DNA of 7,239 nucleotides. Source: an uncultured Porphyromonas sp. GTDB taxonomy: Bacteria; Bacteroidota; Bacteroidia; Bacteroidales; Porphyromonadaceae. The stretch spans positions 1-7,239 of the forward strand of contig CAMIEW010000041.1 in NCBI GenBank assembly GCA_946222055.1, in the 5' to 3' direction. Of the stretch, positions 5,441-7,239 are shown one piece after another (position 1 is the stretch's first letter; every line of letters begins with the position of its first letter). The notes under the pieces were generated by a model. It was not told the DNA's origin, did no database searches, and saw nothing but the letters and a program-made list of their open reading frames with translations. The translations under genes were made by a program, and so were the position numbers.

Positions 5441-7239
5441 CATCAGTAACTATCACCGATATAGCTTCAGCACTGGGAAACCCAACGATCAGGGACACCC
5501 GTACGATCACCACACTCCTGACCGACTCCCGGGCGCTCACTTTCCCCGAGGGGACGCTTTTTTTTGCTCTCGTCACGCAGAAGCAGGATGGACACAAGTA
5601 CATCAAGCCGCTCTACAGCCGGGGTGTCCGTGCCTTTGTTGTCTCCGATCGGAACTTCCCGACCGACGAGTATCGGGATGCCACATTTATCACGGTGCCG
5701 GACACCCTCGCTGCCCTGCAGCAGGTGGGCTCCCTCCACCGCCACAGGCTGTCGATGCCTATCGTAGGCATCACGGGGAGTAATGGGAAAACGACCGTCA
5801 AGGAGCTGCTCTATCAGATGATCGGAGGGACAAAAAAGGTGTCCCGCTCCCCCCGAAGCTACAACTCCGCCATCGGCGTACCGCTCTCCCTCTGGGGGAT
5901 CAGCAACGATGCAGACCTGGCCCTCATTGAAGCGGGTATCTCGCGACAAGGTGAGATGGATCGGCTCGAGCGGATCATCCTGCCGACTGTGGGTGTGCTG
6001 ACTCACCTTGGCACAGCTCATCTGGAGAATTTTCCCGACCGTCAGTCTCTGATCAGGGAGAAGCTCAGGCTCTTCCGCCACTGCGACAGGGTCTATGGTT
6101 GCCTTGATCCGGATCCTGACCTGGAGACCGTCCTGCGGGAGGAGAGCTACCCCTTTACCCTTACCGGCTGGAGCCGAAGCCGTCAGGATGCGGTGCTCTT
6201 GATCCGTAAGGAGGTGCCTACTCCCGGAGGCGTGGATGTGGATGCATGCCTGAGTGGAAGGGAGGTCCACTTCGATCTCCCCTTCCTCGACGACGGGACG
6301 ATCGAGGACTGCTATCTGGCGCTCTCCATACTGACAGAGTTGGCACCGGAGCGGCTTAAGGATCTCTCCTTTACCCACAGGCTAGAGCCGGTCTCCATGC
6401 GCCTCGAGACCCTGGAAGGTGAGCACGGCATGACGATCATCAACGACACCTACAATGCCGACATAGACTCCCTCTCCATTGCGCTCTCTGCGCTGCGACG
6501 CCGTCAGGAGCTGCTGGGGAAGCCGTCAGCCGTCATCCTGTCAGCCTTTCGGGAGAGCAGCCACGACAAGACGGGGCTGTACTCCACGATCTCAAGTCTC
6601 CTACGCCACTTTGACCTCTCCGAGACGATACTGATCGGGGATGAGATGGGAGAGTACCGGACCACCTTTTCTCCCAATGCGAGGTACTACCGCTCGACAG
6701 AGGACTTCCTCGCCGACCGGCCGGAGGAGTACCTCGCCGATCACGTGGTGCTGATCAAGGGCGCTCACGAGAGCCACCTCGAGGAGATCGTGAGGAGAAT
6801 GGTGCGGCGAGTGCACCAGACGATCCTGAGTGTCAATCTTTCTCGACTGGGACACAACCTCGACCTCTACCGGGCGCACCTTCCGAAGGGGATGAAATTT
6901 ACCTGTATGCTCAAAGCCAACGCCTACGGCCTTGGGAGCAATGAGGTGGCACGATATCTCGAGCAGACCGGTGGGGTGGACTACTTTGCCGTAGCTGTCT
7001 GCGATGAGGGGAAAGAGCTGCGCCGCCTCGGCATCACCACGCAGATCATGGTGATGAATCCGGAGCCGGGGTCGTATGAGCAGATCATGAGCAATCACTT
7101 GGAGCCAAACATTTTCAATAAGCACCTTCTCCTCGACTTCATATCAGCAGCAGAGCGGTACGGTGCACACCTTTACCCTATCCACCTGAAGTGGAATACG
7201 GGTATGCACAGGACCGGATTTGACGAGGATGAGGTGGAG
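5437..7239 (+). CDS. murF: MurF-Alr fusion: D-Ala-D-Ala-adding ligase and alanine racemase (3' end missing)
   Basis: Bifunctional cytoplasmic enzyme. The MurF half joins D-Ala-D-Ala to the UDP-MurNAc-tripeptide with ATP; the Alr half interconverts L- and D-alanine. The frame is open from ATG 5437 (overlapping the GSCFA stop) to the window edge, 601 codons; fusions of this type run to a little over 800 residues. In MurF (about 1-455) are DSR near residue 31, P-loop GITGSNGKTT (111-120, K118), NSAIGVPLSLW, HLGTAHLENF (190-199), REKLRLF with K209 as candidate carbamylated lysine, and INDTYNAD (335-342). The racemase starts near SVNLSRLGHNL (465). Its PLP lysine is K493 in MLKANAYGLG, and HLKWNTGMHR carries K585 and R592, matching the carbamylated lysine and the arginine of Bacillus-type Alr. 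The second catalytic tyrosine would lie beyond the edge. Oddities are N587 where Asp is usual, D291 in IEDC where Asn is usual, and a T8 run near the 5' end. Confidence 0.95.
   Translation, partial: MTSVTITDIASALGNPTIRDTRTITTLLTDSRALTFPEGTLFFALVTQKQDGHKYIKPLYSRGVRAFVVSDRNFPTDEYRDATFITVPDTLAALQQVGSLHRHRLSMPIVGITGSNGKTTVKELLYQMIGGTKKVSRSPRSYNSAIGVPLSLWGISNDADLALIEAGISRQGEMDRLERIILPTVGVLTHLGTAHLENFPDRQSLIREKLRLFRHCDRVYGCLDPDPDLETVLREESYPFTLTGWSRSRQDAVLLIRKEVPTPGGVDVDACLSGREVHFDLPFLDDGTIEDCYLALSILTELAPERLKDLSFTHRLEPVSMRLETLEGEHGMTIINDTYNADIDSLSIALSALRRRQELLGKPSAVILSAFRESSHDKTGLYSTISSLLRHFDLSETILIGDEMGEYRTTFSPNARYYRSTEDFLADRPEEYLADHVVLIKGAHESHLEEIVRRMVRRVHQTILSVNLSRLGHNLDLYRAHLPKGMKFTCMLKANAYGLGSNEVARYLEQTGGVDYFAVAVCDEGKELRRLGITTQIMVMNPEPGSYEQIMSNHLEPNIFNKHLLLDFISAAERYGAHLYPIHLKWNTGMHRTGFDEDEVE

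Noticed and set aside
5467..6378. Long open frame on the - strand (303 codons) opposite murF
   Set aside because: The + strand carries intact MurF motifs throughout; the antisense product resembles nothing I recognise and has no promoter core.

Overview
The window reads as ordinary chromosomal DNA from a member of the Bacteroidota, most likely Bacteroidales and plausibly a Porphyromonas-like species with a fairly GC-rich genome. Four things point there: a MurF-alanine racemase fusion, a GSCFA-domain gene directly in front of it, Bacteroidetes-type promoter cores (TAnnTTTG, present as TACCTTTG before three genes), and the near absence of Shine-Dalgarno sequences. The genus is an inference. All six genes are on the + strand, and I see no RNA gene, mobile element or CRISPR array.

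Layout. 1-429: 3' part of a small heat shock protein (Hsp20), closed by a 25-bp perfect hairpin at 459-513. 553-3551: a promoter followed by three overlapping genes, ftsE (division ABC ATPase), lysC (monofunctional aspartate kinase) and menA (menaquinone prenyltransferase). 3611-4288: a single-gene unit with its own promoter, a lipoprotein carrying an NlpE-like domain, and a classical terminator. 4289-4450: a regulatory intergenic region with three 16-bp perfect palindromes spaced exactly 22 bp apart, another inverted repeat and a promoter core. 4451-7239: a GSCFA-domain gene coupled by an ATGA overlap to murF-alr, which runs off the right edge.

How the genes fit together. Much of the window concerns the envelope. 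Aspartate kinase starts the pathway to diaminopimelate and lysine. MurF adds D-Ala-D-Ala to the peptidoglycan precursor, the fused racemase makes D-alanine, and FtsE acts at the division septum. MenA supplies the respiratory quinone, and the lipoprotein sits in the envelope. The coding content is mostly conventional. The less ordinary signals are the phased palindrome array upstream of the GSCFA/murF-alr unit, the apparently near-leaderless start of the GSCFA gene, and the lipoprotein, which has lost both cysteines of the NlpE CxxC motif, carries two Bacteroidetes O-glycosylation sequons and uses codons typical of strong expression.
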